DNA of 52,339 bases, from assembly GCA_025055015.1 (NCBI GenBank), contig JANWYQ010000059.1, positions 1 through 52,339 of the forward strand, written 5' to 3'. Under the pieces are notes generated by a model. That model made no database searches and was not told the DNA's origin. It was given only the letters and a program-made list of their open reading frames with translations. The translations under genes and the position numbers were made by a program. The first letter of the stretch is position 1, and every line of letters starts with the position of its first letter. This stretch comes from Caldilineales bacterium. Its GTDB lineage: Bacteria > Chloroflexota > Anaerolineae > JAAEKA01. Below are positions 9,441 to 17,872 of the stretch, piece after piece.

Positions 9441-9460
9441 CGCGCGCCGGCCGGCGCGCG
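9441..9460. repeat. 20-bp perfect palindrome between rpmD and rplO
   Basis: CGCGCGCCGGCCGGCGCGCG is perfectly self-complementary and made only of G and C. It lies 11 nt after the rpmD stop and directly before the AGAGGAG Shine-Dalgarno of rplO, so a hairpin here would sit next to the ribosome-binding site. The function is unknown. Confidence 0.65.
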
Positions 9461-9473
9461 AGAGGAGATTGCT

Positions 9474-9923
9474 ATGCAACTGCACGATCTGACCCCGGCC
9501 CCGGGCTCCAAGAAGGAGCGCCGTCGCGTTGGCCGCGGCATCGCCGCCGGCCAGGGCAAGACGGCGGGCCGCGGCACCAAGGGCCAGAACGCCCGCTCGG
9601 GTGGCGGCGTGCGCCCCTACTTCGAGGGCGGCCAGCTGCCGCTGGTGCGTCGGCTACCGCACCTGCGGGGCTTCACCAACATCTGGCGCGTGGAGTACAG
9701 GCCGGTCAACCTGGAGCGGCTGGCCGGCTTCCCCGCCCACAGCGTGGTGTCGCCGGAGACCCTGGCGGAGGCCGGCATCATCAAGAAGGCGACCGAGCGA
9801 GTGGCCATCCTGGCAGAGGGCGAGATTGATCGTCCTCTGATCGTCCGGGCTCACCGGGTCTCCAAGAGCGCCCGCGAGAAGATCCTCGCCGCCGGCGGCA
9901 CGGTGGAGCTGCTCGAAGCCTAG
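9474..9923 (+). CDS. rplO: 50S ribosomal protein L15
   Basis: L15 (149 residues) is a late-assembly protein of the large subunit. The start [20 protein letters not shown] leads into the [20 protein letters not shown] glycine-rich basic loop, then [17 protein letters not shown]. The ATG at 9474 has AGAGGAG at 9461-9467; a longer open frame upstream is ignored because the conserved N-terminus starts here. secY begins 13 nt downstream. Confidence 0.97.
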   Translation: MQLHDLTPAPGSKKERRRVGRGIAAGQGKTAGRGTKGQNARSGGGVRPYFEGGQLPLVRRLPHLRGFTNIWRVEYRPVNLERLAGFPAHSVVSPETLAEAGIIKKATERVAILAEGEIDRPLIVRAHRVSKSAREKILAAGGTVELLEA

Positions 9924-9936
9924 GGAGGAATGCCCA

Positions 9937-11247
9937 ATGCTCACTGCTGTGCGCAACGCCATGCGCCTGCCAGACCTGCGCAACAAGATCCTGATCACGT
10001 TGGGCATTCTGGCGATCTACCGGCTGGCAGCGGCGGTGCCGGTGCCGGGCGTCAACCGTGACATCCTGAGCCAGATCTTCAGCGAGAACGCGCTGCTGGG
10101 CTTCCTGAACATCCTGTCGGGCGGCGCGCTGCAGAACTTCTCCGTGATGGCCATGGGCGTCTACCCGTACATCACGGCGACCATCATCATCCAGCTGTTG
10201 ATCCCGATCATCCCGCGGCTGCAGGCGCTGTCCAAGGAGGGTGAGCAGGGCCGCCAGCGCATCAACCAGATCAGCGTGTGGCTGACCATCCCCCTGGCGC
10301 TGCTGCAGGCCTTCGGCCAGGCGACGCTGCTGCAGCGGGCGGGCGCGCTGCCGGACTTCGGCTTCGGCAGCGGCAACTGGTTCTCGTCGGTGACCATCCT
10401 GATCTCGCTCACCGCGGGCACCATGTTCGCCATGTGGTTGGGCCAGCTGATCACGGAGTTCGGCATCGGCAACGGCGTGTCGCTGATCATCTTCAGTGGC
10501 ATCGTGGCGACGCTGCCCGGCAACATCCTGCAGCTGGGAGAGAATCAGCAGTGGGCGCTGTTGGCCCTCTTCATCCTGATCACCATCGCTACGGTGGCGG
10601 TGATCGTGTACGTGCAGGAGGGGCAGCGACGCATCCCGGTGCAGTACGGCCGCCGCGTGCGCGCCATGCGCGGCAATCGGCTGATGGTCGTCGGCGGCCA
10701 GAGCACCTACATTCCGCTGCGCGTGAACTCGGCGGGGATGATCCCGCTGATCTTTGCGCAAAGCCTGCTGCTCTTCCCGGGCACCATCGCCAGCTACTTT
10801 CAGAACGTCGAGGGCTTCATCGGCAGCGCCGCTCAGGCGCTGACCAGCTTCTTCAGCCCCTCGAACACCTTCTACTGGATCTTGTACTTCCTGCTGGTGG
10901 TTGCCTTCACGTACTTCTACACGGACGTGATCTTCCGCGAGCAGAACCTAGCCGAGACCCTGCAGCGGCAGGGCGGCTTCATCCCGGGCATCCGGCCCGG
11001 CAAGCGCACCGAGGAATACCTGAACGCCGTGCTGTCGCGGATCACCTTCGCCGGCGCGGTGTTCCTGGGCATGGTGGCCATCCTGCCCTGGCTGGTGTCC
11101 CTGATCACCCGCCAGAACGTGGCGCAGAACACAACCCTGTTGGTCTCCAGCGCTGGCCTTCTCATCGTCGTCGGCGTGGTGCTGGACACCATGAAGCAAC
11201 TCGAGGCGCAGCTGTTGATGCGCCACTACGAGGGCTTCATCCGCTAA
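9937..11247 (+). CDS. secY: Protein translocase subunit SecY
   Basis: SecY is the channel of the Sec translocon in the cytoplasmic membrane. The 436-residue length and about ten hydrophobic segments fit. Family signatures seen are YRLAAAVPVPGVN near the N-terminus, MGVYPYITATIIIQLL, the GQLITEFGIGNG motif, YVQEGQRRIPVQYGRR, and RVNSAGMIPLIFAQS. The ATG follows TAGGGAGGAA. The position after rplO and before adk is the standard spc order. A 10-bp hairpin follows the stop. Confidence 0.98.
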   Translation: MLTAVRNAMRLPDLRNKILITLGILAIYRLAAAVPVPGVNRDILSQIFSENALLGFLNILSGGALQNFSVMAMGVYPYITATIIIQLLIPIIPRLQALSKEGEQGRQRINQISVWLTIPLALLQAFGQATLLQRAGALPDFGFGSGNWFSSVTILISLTAGTMFAMWLGQLITEFGIGNGVSLIIFSGIVATLPGNILQLGENQQWALLALFILITIATVAVIVYVQEGQRRIPVQYGRRVRAMRGNRLMVVGGQSTYIPLRVNSAGMIPLIFAQSLLLFPGTIASYFQNVEGFIGSAAQALTSFFSPSNTFYWILYFLLVVAFTYFYTDVIFREQNLAETLQRQGGFIPGIRPGKRTEEYLNAVLSRITFAGAVFLGMVAILPWLVSLITRQNVAQNTTLLVSSAGLLIVVGVVLDTMKQLEAQLLMRHYEGFIR

Positions 11248-11267
11248 AGCTGAAAAAGCTGAGCTAC

Positions 11268-11290
11268 CTCCGGAGCCAACGGCTTCGGAG
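11268..11290 (+). other. Stem-loop between secY and adk
   Basis: CTCCGGAGCC (11268-11277) pairs with GGCTTCGGAG (11281-11290) around the loop AAC, with one G-U pair. The following bases are mixed A/T (TTAAAGTTAAAAAGG), so it may act as a weak terminator or attenuator reducing readthrough from secY into adk. This is inference. Confidence 0.5.
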
Positions 11291-11319
11291 CTGTTAAAGT
11301 TAAAAAGGAAAGACCGACA

Positions 11320-12000
11320 ATGACGTCACAGGCTTCGCCGATTTATTTGGTGTTGGTGGGGCCGCCAGGCGCCGGCAAGGGCACCCAAGCGGCCATGCTG
11401 GAGCAAGCTCTGGGCCTGAAACAGGTCGCCTCGGGCGACCTGTTCCGCGAGCACCTGAAGAACCAGACGGAGCTGGGACTGCTGGCCAAGTCCTACATAG
11501 ACCGCGGCGAGCTGGTGCCCGACGACGTCACCATTCGGATGGTGCAGGAGCGCATCGCCCAGCCCGACTGCGCTCGCGGCGTGATCCTGGACGGCTTTCC
11601 GCGCACCCTGGAGCAGGCCAAAGCGTTGGACGAGATGCTGGCGACCCGGGGCGCGCGCGTCGCCTTGGTGCCGCTGCTGGCCGTGCCGGACGAGGAGCTG
11701 ATGGAGCGGCTTACCGGCCGTCGGGTGTGCAAACAGTGCGGCGCCAACTACCATGTGCGCTTCAACCCGCCCCGTGTCGAAGGGGTCTGCGACGCCTGTG
11801 GCGGCGAGCTGTACCAGCGCTCGGACGACACACCGGAGACGGTGCGCAATCGCCTGTACGTCTACTACAAGCAAACCTCGCCGCTCATCGGCTATTACTT
11901 CGCCAAGGGGCTGTTGGTGAAGATCAATGGCTCCCAGCCCATGGCCGATGTGCAGCGAGACCTGATTGCGGCGGTCGAGCGCGTCCGGTCGTCGTCTTGA
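11320..12000 (+). CDS. adk: Adenylate kinase, zinc-lid form
   Basis: Adenylate kinase converts ATP + AMP to 2 ADP in the cytoplasm. The P-loop GPPGAGKGT is at 14-22, the AMP-binding SGDLFRE at about 38-44, and DGFPRT at 91-96. The LID domain carries four cysteines (C137, C140, C157, C160) as two CxxC pairs, the zinc-bearing long form known from Gram-positive and other bacteria. The length is 226 residues. It is followed by map after only 4 nt, a common pairing in this cluster. Confidence 0.97.
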   Translation: MTSQASPIYLVLVGPPGAGKGTQAAMLEQALGLKQVASGDLFREHLKNQTELGLLAKSYIDRGELVPDDVTIRMVQERIAQPDCARGVILDGFPRTLEQAKALDEMLATRGARVALVPLLAVPDEELMERLTGRRVCKQCGANYHVRFNPPRVEGVCDACGGELYQRSDDTPETVRNRLYVYYKQTSPLIGYYFAKGLLVKINGSQPMADVQRDLIAAVERVRSSS

Positions 12001-12004
12001 CATC

Positions 12005-12829
12005 ATGAAAGCTCTTTTCAAACCGGTGTCGGGCATCCGCCTCAAGTCGCAGGCGGAGCTGGCCCTAATGCGCACCGCCGGCCGCATCGTGGCCGAGGTG
12101 CATGCGACGCTGCGAGAGGTGCTTCAGCCCGGCATCACGACGGCCGACCTGGACGCCATCGCCGCAGAGGTGATTCGCAAGCGCGGCGGGATCCCGGCCT
12201 TTGTGGGCTACCCACACCACAAGAAGGACGGCCCCCCCTTCCCGGCGACCCTCTGCACGTCCCTCAACGACGAGCTGGTCCACGGCATCCCCAGCCCGAA
12301 GCGGGTGCTGAGGGAGGGCGACGTGATCAGCATAGACGTGGGCGTGGTGTATCAGGGCTACTACGGCGACTCGGGCTGGACCTACCCGGTGGGCAGGATC
12401 TCGCCGGAGGCGCAGCGGCTGCTGCAGGTGACCGAGGAGAGCCTGTGGCTGGGCATCGCCCAGGCCCGCGCCGGCAACCGGTTCGTGGACATCTCGGCGG
12501 CCATCCAGCGCCACGTGGAGAGCCACGGCTTTTCGGTGGTGCGGGAGTACACCAGCCACGGCATCGGTCGCCAGATGCACGAGGAGCCGTCGGTGTTGAA
12601 CTACGTGCCCGACAGCGAGGAGGCCATGCGGGCCTACCCCGTGTGGCGGCGACCGCTGAAGCCCGGCATGACCCTGGCGCTGGAGCCGATGGTCAACGCC
12701 GGCGACTGGCGCACGAAGGTGCTGGACGACCAGTGGACGGTGGCCACGTCGGACGGCAGCCTGTCGGCCCATTTCGAGCACACCATCGCCATCACGAACG
12801 GCGAGGCGGAGATCCTCACCCGGCTGTGA
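12005..12829 (+). CDS. map: Methionine aminopeptidase, type I
   Basis: The enzyme removes the initiator methionine from new proteins. The pita-bread active site is complete: H93 (VHGIP), D111 (SIDVG), D122 (YYGDSG), H185 (TSHGIG), E227 (ALEPM) and E258 (FEHT). The length of 274 residues is a little over the usual 250, owing partly to a KKDGPPFPAT-like insertion near 73 and a stretch before 220. The ATG 12005 lies 4 nt after adk with no clear Shine-Dalgarno; coupling to adk is likely. infA, which often follows map, is absent. Confidence 0.96.
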   Translation: MKALFKPVSGIRLKSQAELALMRTAGRIVAEVHATLREVLQPGITTADLDAIAAEVIRKRGGIPAFVGYPHHKKDGPPFPATLCTSLNDELVHGIPSPKRVLREGDVISIDVGVVYQGYYGDSGWTYPVGRISPEAQRLLQVTEESLWLGIAQARAGNRFVDISAAIQRHVESHGFSVVREYTSHGIGRQMHEEPSVLNYVPDSEEAMRAYPVWRRPLKPGMTLALEPMVNAGDWRTKVLDDQWTVATSDGSLSAHFEHTIAITNGEAEILTRL

Positions 12830-12883
12830 TGGTTGCCAGCAGACAGCCGCTCCCCGCCGGGGCGGTGTGAGGAGAGACAGACC

Positions 12884-12997
12884 ATGAAAGTGAAGCCGTC
12901 GGTCAAGCGACGTTGTGAGAACTGCAAGATCATCAAGCGCCACGGCGTCGTGCGGGTGATTTGCACCAACCCGCGCCACAAGCAGCGCCAGGGCTAA
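12884..12997 (+). CDS. rpmJ: 50S ribosomal protein L36
   Basis: This 37-residue gene encodes [20 protein letters not shown] at its start, followed by the usual [13 protein letters not shown]. It is the zinc-binding form: C11, C14, C27 and H32 are the ligands. The ATG at 12884 is preceded by GAGGAGAGAC. The position before rpsM is standard; what is missing is infA, which normally lies between map and rpmJ. Confidence 0.96.
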   Translation: MKVKPSVKRRCENCKIIKRHGVVRVICTNPRHKQRQG

Positions 12998-13022
12998 AAG
13001 AGCGAGAGCAAGGAGCATAGTC

Positions 13023-13400
13023 ATGGCACGTATCGCCGGCGTCGACCTGCCACGCGACAAGCGGGTTGTCATCGGACTGACCTACATCTACGGCATCGGT
13101 CGCAAGACCAGCAGCGACATCCTGCGCAACCTGGGCATCAACGAGAACACTCGGGTGCGCGATCTGACAGAGGCCGACATCGCCCGCCTGCGCGAGGCCA
13201 TTGACCGCGACTACCAGGTGGAAGGCGACCTGCGCCGCCAGGTGGCGATGAACATCAAGCGGCTGCAGGAGATCAACTGCTACCGCGGGATGCGGCATCG
13301 CCTCAACCTGCCGGTGCGCGGCCAGCGAACCCGCACCAACGCGCGCACGCGCCGCGGCGCGCGCAAGACGGTACCCGGCAAGAAGCGGGCACGCAAGTAA
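13023..13400 (+). CDS. rpsM: 30S ribosomal protein S13
   Basis: S13 (125 residues) bridges to the large subunit and contacts P-site tRNA. It begins [21 protein letters not shown] and shows the helix-hairpin-helix [12 protein letters not shown]. The basic tail [19 protein letters not shown] and [14 protein letters not shown] is typical. It follows rpmJ by 25 nt with AAGGAG upstream, and precedes rpsK by 21 nt. Confidence 0.98.
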   Translation: MARIAGVDLPRDKRVVIGLTYIYGIGRKTSSDILRNLGINENTRVRDLTEADIARLREAIDRDYQVEGDLRRQVAMNIKRLQEINCYRGMRHRLNLPVRGQRTRTNARTRRGARKTVPGKKRARK

Positions 13401-13421
13401 TCATAGGAGCAGAGACACGGT

Positions 13422-13820
13422 ATGGCACAACCGAGGCGCACGGTGCGGCGTGGACCGCGTCGCGAGAAGAAGGTCGTTCCCCACGGCGTGGCCCACATCC
13501 AGGCCAGCTTCAACAACACCATCGTCACCATCACCGATCCCCAGGGCAACACGCTGTGCTGGGCCAGCTCCGGCAGCGTCGGCTTCAAGGGGTCGCGCAA
13601 GAGCACGCCCTACGCAGCCCAGCTGGCGGCGACCAGCTCCGGCAAGGCCGCCATTGACATGGGCATGCGAGAGATTGACGTGTTCGTGAAGGGGCCTGGG
13701 CCCGGCCGCGAGGCAGCCATTCGCGCCCTTCAGGCCACCGGCCTGAAGGTCACCAGCATCACCGATGTGACGCCGCTGCCGCACAACGGCTGTCGGCCGC
13801 CCAAGCGACGCCGCGTGTAG
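13422..13820 (+). CDS. rpsK: 30S ribosomal protein S11
   Basis: S11 (132 residues) lies on the platform of the small subunit near the E site. Conserved segments include [57 protein letters not shown] and the ending [13 protein letters not shown]-type sequence (here [15 protein letters not shown]). A basic N-terminal stretch of about 20 residues precedes the core. It is followed by an unusual 183-nt gap before rpsD. Confidence 0.98.
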   Translation: MAQPRRTVRRGPRREKKVVPHGVAHIQASFNNTIVTITDPQGNTLCWASSGSVGFKGSRKSTPYAAQLAATSSGKAAIDMGMREIDVFVKGPGPGREAAIRALQATGLKVTSITDVTPLPHNGCRPPKRRRV

Positions 13821-14003
13821 CCCACCCACAGGCTGAGATAGGGCAAGCCCTCGCCTGCGGGCTGTGGGCCGCGGCGCGGCTTATCAACAACTCTAGAGAG
13901 GGACGAAGGTCGCCAAGCCGTAAACCTCTCTACCGGGCCCCCGGCAGCGGACAGAGGCGCCGCCGGGCAGGCCGGAAACCGAACATCTCGCAGGAGGTAA
14001 CCT
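13821..14003 (+). promoter_or_regulatory. Structured 183-nt spacer before rpsD
   Basis: This is the longest gap inside the ribosomal cluster. CCCACAG (13825-13831) pairs with CTGTGGG (13862-13868), enclosing smaller GC hairpins. Further on, an AGAGAGG/CCTCTCT inverted repeat and GC-rich elements follow, ending in the AGGAGGT site of rpsD. In E. coli and Bacillus, S4 represses its own mRNA through a structured leader; a similar role here is inference only. Confidence 0.4.
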
Positions 14004-14639
14004 TTGGCACGCTACACTGATCCCGTATGCAGGCTGTGCCGCCGCGAAGGGATGAAGCTGTTCCTGAAGGGAGATCGTTGCTTCTCCCCGAAGTGCGCTT
14101 TTGAGCGCCGCAGCTACCCTCCGGGCATGCACGCCAAGAAGACGCAGTTCAAGCGCACGGAGAGCGACTACGCGCTGCAGCTGCGTGAAAAACAAAAGGT
14201 CAAGCGCATTTACGGCGTCATGGAGCGCCAGTTCCGCCGCTATTTTCGCCACGCCCTGCGCACGAAAGGCATGACCGGCGTGACCCTGCTCCAGATGCTG
14301 GAGTCCCGGCTGGACAACGTGGTCTATCGCCTGGGCTTTGCATCGTCCCGCGCCCAGGCGCGGCAGCTGGTGCGACATGGCCATTTCACCGTCAACGGCC
14401 GCAAGACCAACATCCCCTCCTATCTGGTGAAGGTGGACGACGTGATTGCGGTTCGGCCGGAGAGCCGCTCGCGCACCTACTTCCGCAACCTCGGCGAGTT
14501 TGTGAGCGAGCGTACGGCGCCATCTTGGCTAAGTCTGGACGCCGACGGCATGAGCGCCCGCGTGGTGGGCAAGCCGTCGCGCGAGGACATTGACCTCGAG
14601 ATCAACGAGCAGCTGGTGGTCGAGTTCTACAGCCGGTGA
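14004..14639 (+). CDS. rpsD: 30S ribosomal protein S4, zinc type (TTG start)
   Basis: S4 (211 residues) nucleates 30S assembly and in other bacteria autoregulates this operon. The N-terminus begins [20 protein letters not shown] and has a four-cysteine cluster (C9, C12, then C26 and C31 in [10 protein letters not shown]). The S4 RNA-binding domain is [20 protein letters not shown], with [13 protein letters not shown] after it. The TTG at 14004 is 5 nt downstream of the strong AGGAGGT (13992-13998) and matches the conserved N-terminus exactly. It is the third TTG start in the cluster. Confidence 0.97.
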   Translation: MARYTDPVCRLCRREGMKLFLKGDRCFSPKCAFERRSYPPGMHAKKTQFKRTESDYALQLREKQKVKRIYGVMERQFRRYFRHALRTKGMTGVTLLQMLESRLDNVVYRLGFASSRAQARQLVRHGHFTVNGRKTNIPSYLVKVDDVIAVRPESRSRTYFRNLGEFVSERTAPSWLSLDADGMSARVVGKPSREDIDLEINEQLVVEFYSR

Positions 14640-14730
14640 TATGGGAGATCGGAGAGCGTTGCTCGGCGCTCTCTGCCCCCTCCACTCCCTGCCCGTGCGC
14701 GGGCAACAGCGATAGAGGAGGGTGACTCTT

Positions 14731-15825
14731 TTGCTGAACCTAAACATTGTTTTGCCAAGAATCGAGTGCGAGGCCAGCTCGCAGCAGTACGGCCGCTTCG
14801 TCATCGGCCCCCTGGAGAGCGGCTACGGCATGACCCTGGGCAACGCTCTGCGCCGCGTACTGCTGTCGTCGCTGCCCGGCGCGGCTGTAACCTCGGTGCG
14901 CATCAGCGACGTGCACCACGAGTTCTCGTCCATCCCGCACGTGCGCGAGGACACCACTGCGCTGATCCTGAACATCAAGCAGATCCGCGTGCGCAGCCAC
15001 AGCGACGAGCCGGTGCGGGCCTACTTGGAGGTGAACGCCGAAGGGCCGGTCACCGCCGGCGACATCCAGTGCCCGCCGGAGGTGGAGATCGTCAACCCCG
15101 AGCTGCCGCTGCTGACCGCCGACAGCAACGAGGTGGACCTCTCCATCGAGTTCACCATCCAGCGCGGCCGCGGCTACTCCCCGGCGGAGGAGCGCGGCAA
15201 GCTGCCTTTGGGCGAGATCCCGGTGGACGCCATCTTCAACCCGGTGCGCCGGGCCGCGTACCGCGTGGAGCGCGCGCGCATCGGTCACCAAACCGACTAC
15301 GACCGCCTGGTGATGGAGATCTGGACCGACGGCACCATGCCGCCTCAGGAGGCCCTGAGCCAGGCGGCCCGCCTGCTGGTGCAGCACCTGTCCTTGATCG
15401 CCGGCGTCGAGGCGGCGCCCGAGGAGCCCGTTGCAGAGACTCGCCCGGGCATCCCGGCCTCGATCTACGACGCGCCTATCGAGGACCTGGAGCTGTCGGT
15501 GCGCGCCTACAACTGCCTGAAGCGCGCCGGCATCGTCAAGGTGGGCGAGGTGATTGACCGGTTGGAGCGCGGGCCGGAGGAGCTGCTGAACATCCGCAAC
15601 TTCGGCCAAAAGTCGCTCAACGAGCTGCTGGAGCAAATGGAGGCCAAGGGCTTTCTGGACTATGTGAAGTTGCCGCCCGGCTATGAGCGCCCGGCCACCA
15701 CCCCCCGTGTCCCGGTCGAGGCGGTGCCGGAAGAGGAAGAGGAAGAGCCGATGGACGAGAGCGCCATTGACATAGACGTGGACGCCCTCATGGCTGCCAT
15801 GACCTCCGGCGGCGACCTGGACTAG
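14731..15825 (+). CDS. rpoA: RNA polymerase alpha subunit with acidic C-terminal tail (TTG start)
   Basis: The alpha subunit dimer assembles RNA polymerase. The N-terminal domain shows RFVIGPLESGYGMTLGNALR and the LLSSLPGAAVTSVRI segment; the C-terminal domain (EDLELSVRAYNCLKRAGI, then NIRNFGQKSLNELLEQM) binds UP elements and activators. GAGGAGG at 14715-14721 lies 9 nt before TTG 14731, whereas GTG 14722 touches it, so TTG is chosen, giving 364 residues. A tail of about 33 residues rich in Glu and Asp, starting PEEEEEEPMDE, extends beyond the usual end. Confidence 0.97.
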   Translation: MLNLNIVLPRIECEASSQQYGRFVIGPLESGYGMTLGNALRRVLLSSLPGAAVTSVRISDVHHEFSSIPHVREDTTALILNIKQIRVRSHSDEPVRAYLEVNAEGPVTAGDIQCPPEVEIVNPELPLLTADSNEVDLSIEFTIQRGRGYSPAEERGKLPLGEIPVDAIFNPVRRAAYRVERARIGHQTDYDRLVMEIWTDGTMPPQEALSQAARLLVQHLSLIAGVEAAPEEPVAETRPGIPASIYDAPIEDLELSVRAYNCLKRAGIVKVGEVIDRLERGPEELLNIRNFGQKSLNELLEQMEAKGFLDYVKLPPGYERPATTPRVPVEAVPEEEEEEPMDESAIDIDVDALMAAMTSGGDLD

Positions 15826-15843
15826 AGACAACGGAGCGATGGC

Positions 15844-16212
15844 ATGAGACACTTGAAGAGCGGTCGCCACCTGGGTCGAGACAGCGACCACAGGCGAGCG
15901 TTGTTCCGTAACCTGACCAAACAGCTTCTGATGTACGAGAGCATCCGCACCACCGAGGCCAAGGCAAAGTCGGTGCGGCCCCAGGCAGAGAAGCTGATCA
16001 CGCTGGCCAAGCAGGGCCTGCAGGGCAATCGCGTGCATGCCCAGCGGCTGGCGGCGGCGCGCTTGGGCGACAAGGCCGTGGTCAAGAAGCTGTTCGATGA
16101 ACTGGCCCCTCGCTATCAGGAGCGGCCGGGCGGCTACGTGCGGATCACCAAGCTGGGACCGCGCCAGGGCGACGGCGCTGAGATGGTGAGGATCGAGCTG
16201 GTGAAGGAGTAG
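15844..16212 (+). CDS. rplQ: 50S ribosomal protein L17
   Basis: L17 (122 residues) surrounds part of the tunnel exit. The start [20 protein letters not shown] and [20 protein letters not shown] are diagnostic, followed by [18 protein letters not shown] and the closing [18 protein letters not shown]. The ATG at 15844 is 18 nt after rpoA with CGGAGCGA upstream. This is the normal end of the alpha operon; truA follows after 19 nt. Confidence 0.98.
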   Translation: MRHLKSGRHLGRDSDHRRALFRNLTKQLLMYESIRTTEAKAKSVRPQAEKLITLAKQGLQGNRVHAQRLAAARLGDKAVVKKLFDELAPRYQERPGGYVRITKLGPRQGDGAEMVRIELVKE

Positions 16213-16231
16213 GCCGATCCCCAGCGAGCAG

Positions 16232-16987
16232 GTGGCCCCGGAGCGCCGCTACGTGCGGGCCCTGGCCGAGTACGACGGCACCCACTACTTCGGGTTTCAG
16301 GTGCAGAAGGGCCGGCCGACAGTCCAGGGGACCCTGGAGGCAGTGCTGGCCCGCATCACCGGCGAGGCGGTTCACGTCCGCTACGCCGGCCGCACCGACA
16401 CCGGCGTGCACGCTCTAGGCCAGGTGATCGCCTTTCACACGGGTTGGCGCCATCCCCTGGCCGACCTGGAGCGGGCGCTCAACGCGCTGCTGCCGGCCGA
16501 CATCGCCGTGCGGCAGCTTGAGGCGGTGGAGGACCTGCGCTTCCATCCCCGCTACAGCGCCCGCTCCCGCCTGTACCGCTACACGGTCTGGACTGCTTCC
16601 TGGCGCTCGCCCTTGGTGTGCCGGTATGCTCACCACGAGCCGAGGCCGCTGAACGAAGCGGCCATGGCAGAGGCGGCGCAGCTGCTTCTGGGTGAGCACG
16701 ACTTCGCCAGCTTTGGCCAGCCCACCCAAGGCGAAAGCACGGTGCGAGTGGTCTACCGGGCGCAGTGGTACCGGCCGGAGCCGGCCAGCCACCTGCTGTA
16801 CTTCGACATCGAGGCCAATGCCTTCCTGCGGCGCATGGTGCGCACGGTCGTCGGCACCCTCCTGGAGGTGGGCAAGGGCTACCGATCCGTGGCCGACGTG
16901 GCAGCTCTGCTGGCCGCCCCCCAGCGAGGCCAGGCGGCACCCCCTGCGCCGGCGTCTGGGCTGTGCCTGGTCGCCGTGAGGTATTGA
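16232..16987 (+). CDS. truA: tRNA pseudouridine(38-40) synthase TruA
   Basis: TruA isomerises uridines 38-40 in the anticodon arm of many tRNAs. The catalytic aspartate lies in GRTDTGVHALGQV (D56). Other motifs are EYDGTHYFGFQVQ near the N-terminus, ARSRLYRYTVW-like RSRLYRYTVW, DFASFGQP, and AFLRRMVRTVVGTLLEVG. The start is taken at GTG 16232 for 251 residues; no good Shine-Dalgarno is seen, and a short shift of the start cannot be excluded. The rplQ-truA-rplM-rpsI order is widespread. Confidence 0.95.
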   Translation: MAPERRYVRALAEYDGTHYFGFQVQKGRPTVQGTLEAVLARITGEAVHVRYAGRTDTGVHALGQVIAFHTGWRHPLADLERALNALLPADIAVRQLEAVEDLRFHPRYSARSRLYRYTVWTASWRSPLVCRYAHHEPRPLNEAAMAEAAQLLLGEHDFASFGQPTQGESTVRVVYRAQWYRPEPASHLLYFDIEANAFLRRMVRTVVGTLLEVGKGYRSVADVAALLAAPQRGQAAPPAPASGLCLVAVRY

Positions 16988-16999
16988 GGAGAAACGAAC

Positions 17000-17434
17000 G
17001 TGAGAACTTATTCCGCCAAGCCTGAAGAGATTCAGCGCGAGTGGTTTGTGGTTGATGCCAGCGGCCAGACCCTGGGTCGGCTGGCTGCGCAGATCGCTAC
17101 TGTGCTGCGCGGCAAGCACAAGCCAACCTACACCCCTCATCTAGACTGCGGCGACTACGTGATCGTGGTCAACGCTGACAAAGTGCGGGTCACCGGCCGC
17201 AAGCTGGACCAAAAGATCTACTACCGACACTCGGGCTACCCTGGTGGGCTCAAGCAGATCTCGCTGCGCCATCAGCTGCAGCAGCATCCCGACCGGGTGA
17301 TCCTCTTCGCGGTGCGCGGCATGTTGCCCAAGAACCGCCTGGGCCGCCAGATGATCAAGAAGCTGAAGGTCTACGCGAGCCCGGACCATCCCCATCAGGC
17401 CCAGCAGCCCAAGCCGCTGCAGCTGCAGTTCTGA
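17000..17434 (+). CDS. rplM: 50S ribosomal protein L13 (GTG start)
   Basis: L13 (144 residues) is an early assembly protein. It contains [51 protein letters not shown], and [19 protein letters not shown], all typical. The start is GTG 17000 preceded by GAGGAGAAACGAAC. It is 12 nt after truA and 26 nt before rpsI, the usual L13-S9 pair. Confidence 0.97.
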   Translation: MRTYSAKPEEIQREWFVVDASGQTLGRLAAQIATVLRGKHKPTYTPHLDCGDYVIVVNADKVRVTGRKLDQKIYYRHSGYPGGLKQISLRHQLQQHPDRVILFAVRGMLPKNRLGRQMIKKLKVYASPDHPHQAQQPKPLQLQF

Positions 17435-17460
17435 GGTCAACCAGGAGCAAGGCACTTACC

Positions 17461-17871
17461 ATGGCATTGGAGTACTTTCAAGGCACCGGCAGACGCAAGC
17501 GAGCTTCCGCGCGGGTTCGCCTGTACCCTGGCAACGGGAAGATCGTGGTGAACGATCGCCCCTTTGAAGACTACTTTCCGCGCATAGGCGACCAGCGCAA
17601 GGTGCTGGCGCCGCTGGAGGTGGCGGGCGTCCGCAACACCTTCAACGTCTCAGTGCACGTAGCGGGCGGCGGCATCAGCGGCCAGGCCGAGGCGACGGCC
17701 ATGGGCATCGCGCGCGCGCTGATCCATCGCGACACAGAGGTCCCGGGCAGCCAGCCCCTGCGCCCCATCCTGCGCAAGGGCGGTTTCCTGACCCGCGACG
17801 CGCGCGAGAAGGAGCGCAAGAAGCCCGGCCTGAAGCGCGCGCGCAAGGCTCCGCAGTACACCAAGCGCTAA
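17461..17871 (+). CDS. rpsI: 30S ribosomal protein S9
   Basis: S9 (136 residues) has a C-terminal tail that touches P-site tRNA. Signatures are YFQGTGRRKRASARVRLYPG, VAGGGISGQAEATAMGIARAL, LTRDAREKERKKPGLKRARK, and the ending PQYTKR, where the terminal lysine-arginine pair is the tRNA contact. AGGAGCAAGG lies upstream of ATG 17461. mog starts just one base after the stop, so the two are probably cotranscribed. Confidence 0.98.
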   Translation: MALEYFQGTGRRKRASARVRLYPGNGKIVVNDRPFEDYFPRIGDQRKVLAPLEVAGVRNTFNVSVHVAGGGISGQAEATAMGIARALIHRDTEVPGSQPLRPILRKGGFLTRDAREKERKKPGLKRARKAPQYTKR

Positions 17872-17872
17872 C

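Noticed and set aside
12065-13072. Long minus-strand open frame opposite map, rpmJ and the start of rpsM
   Set aside because: It lies across conserved genes on the other strand and has a biased composition without domain signals.
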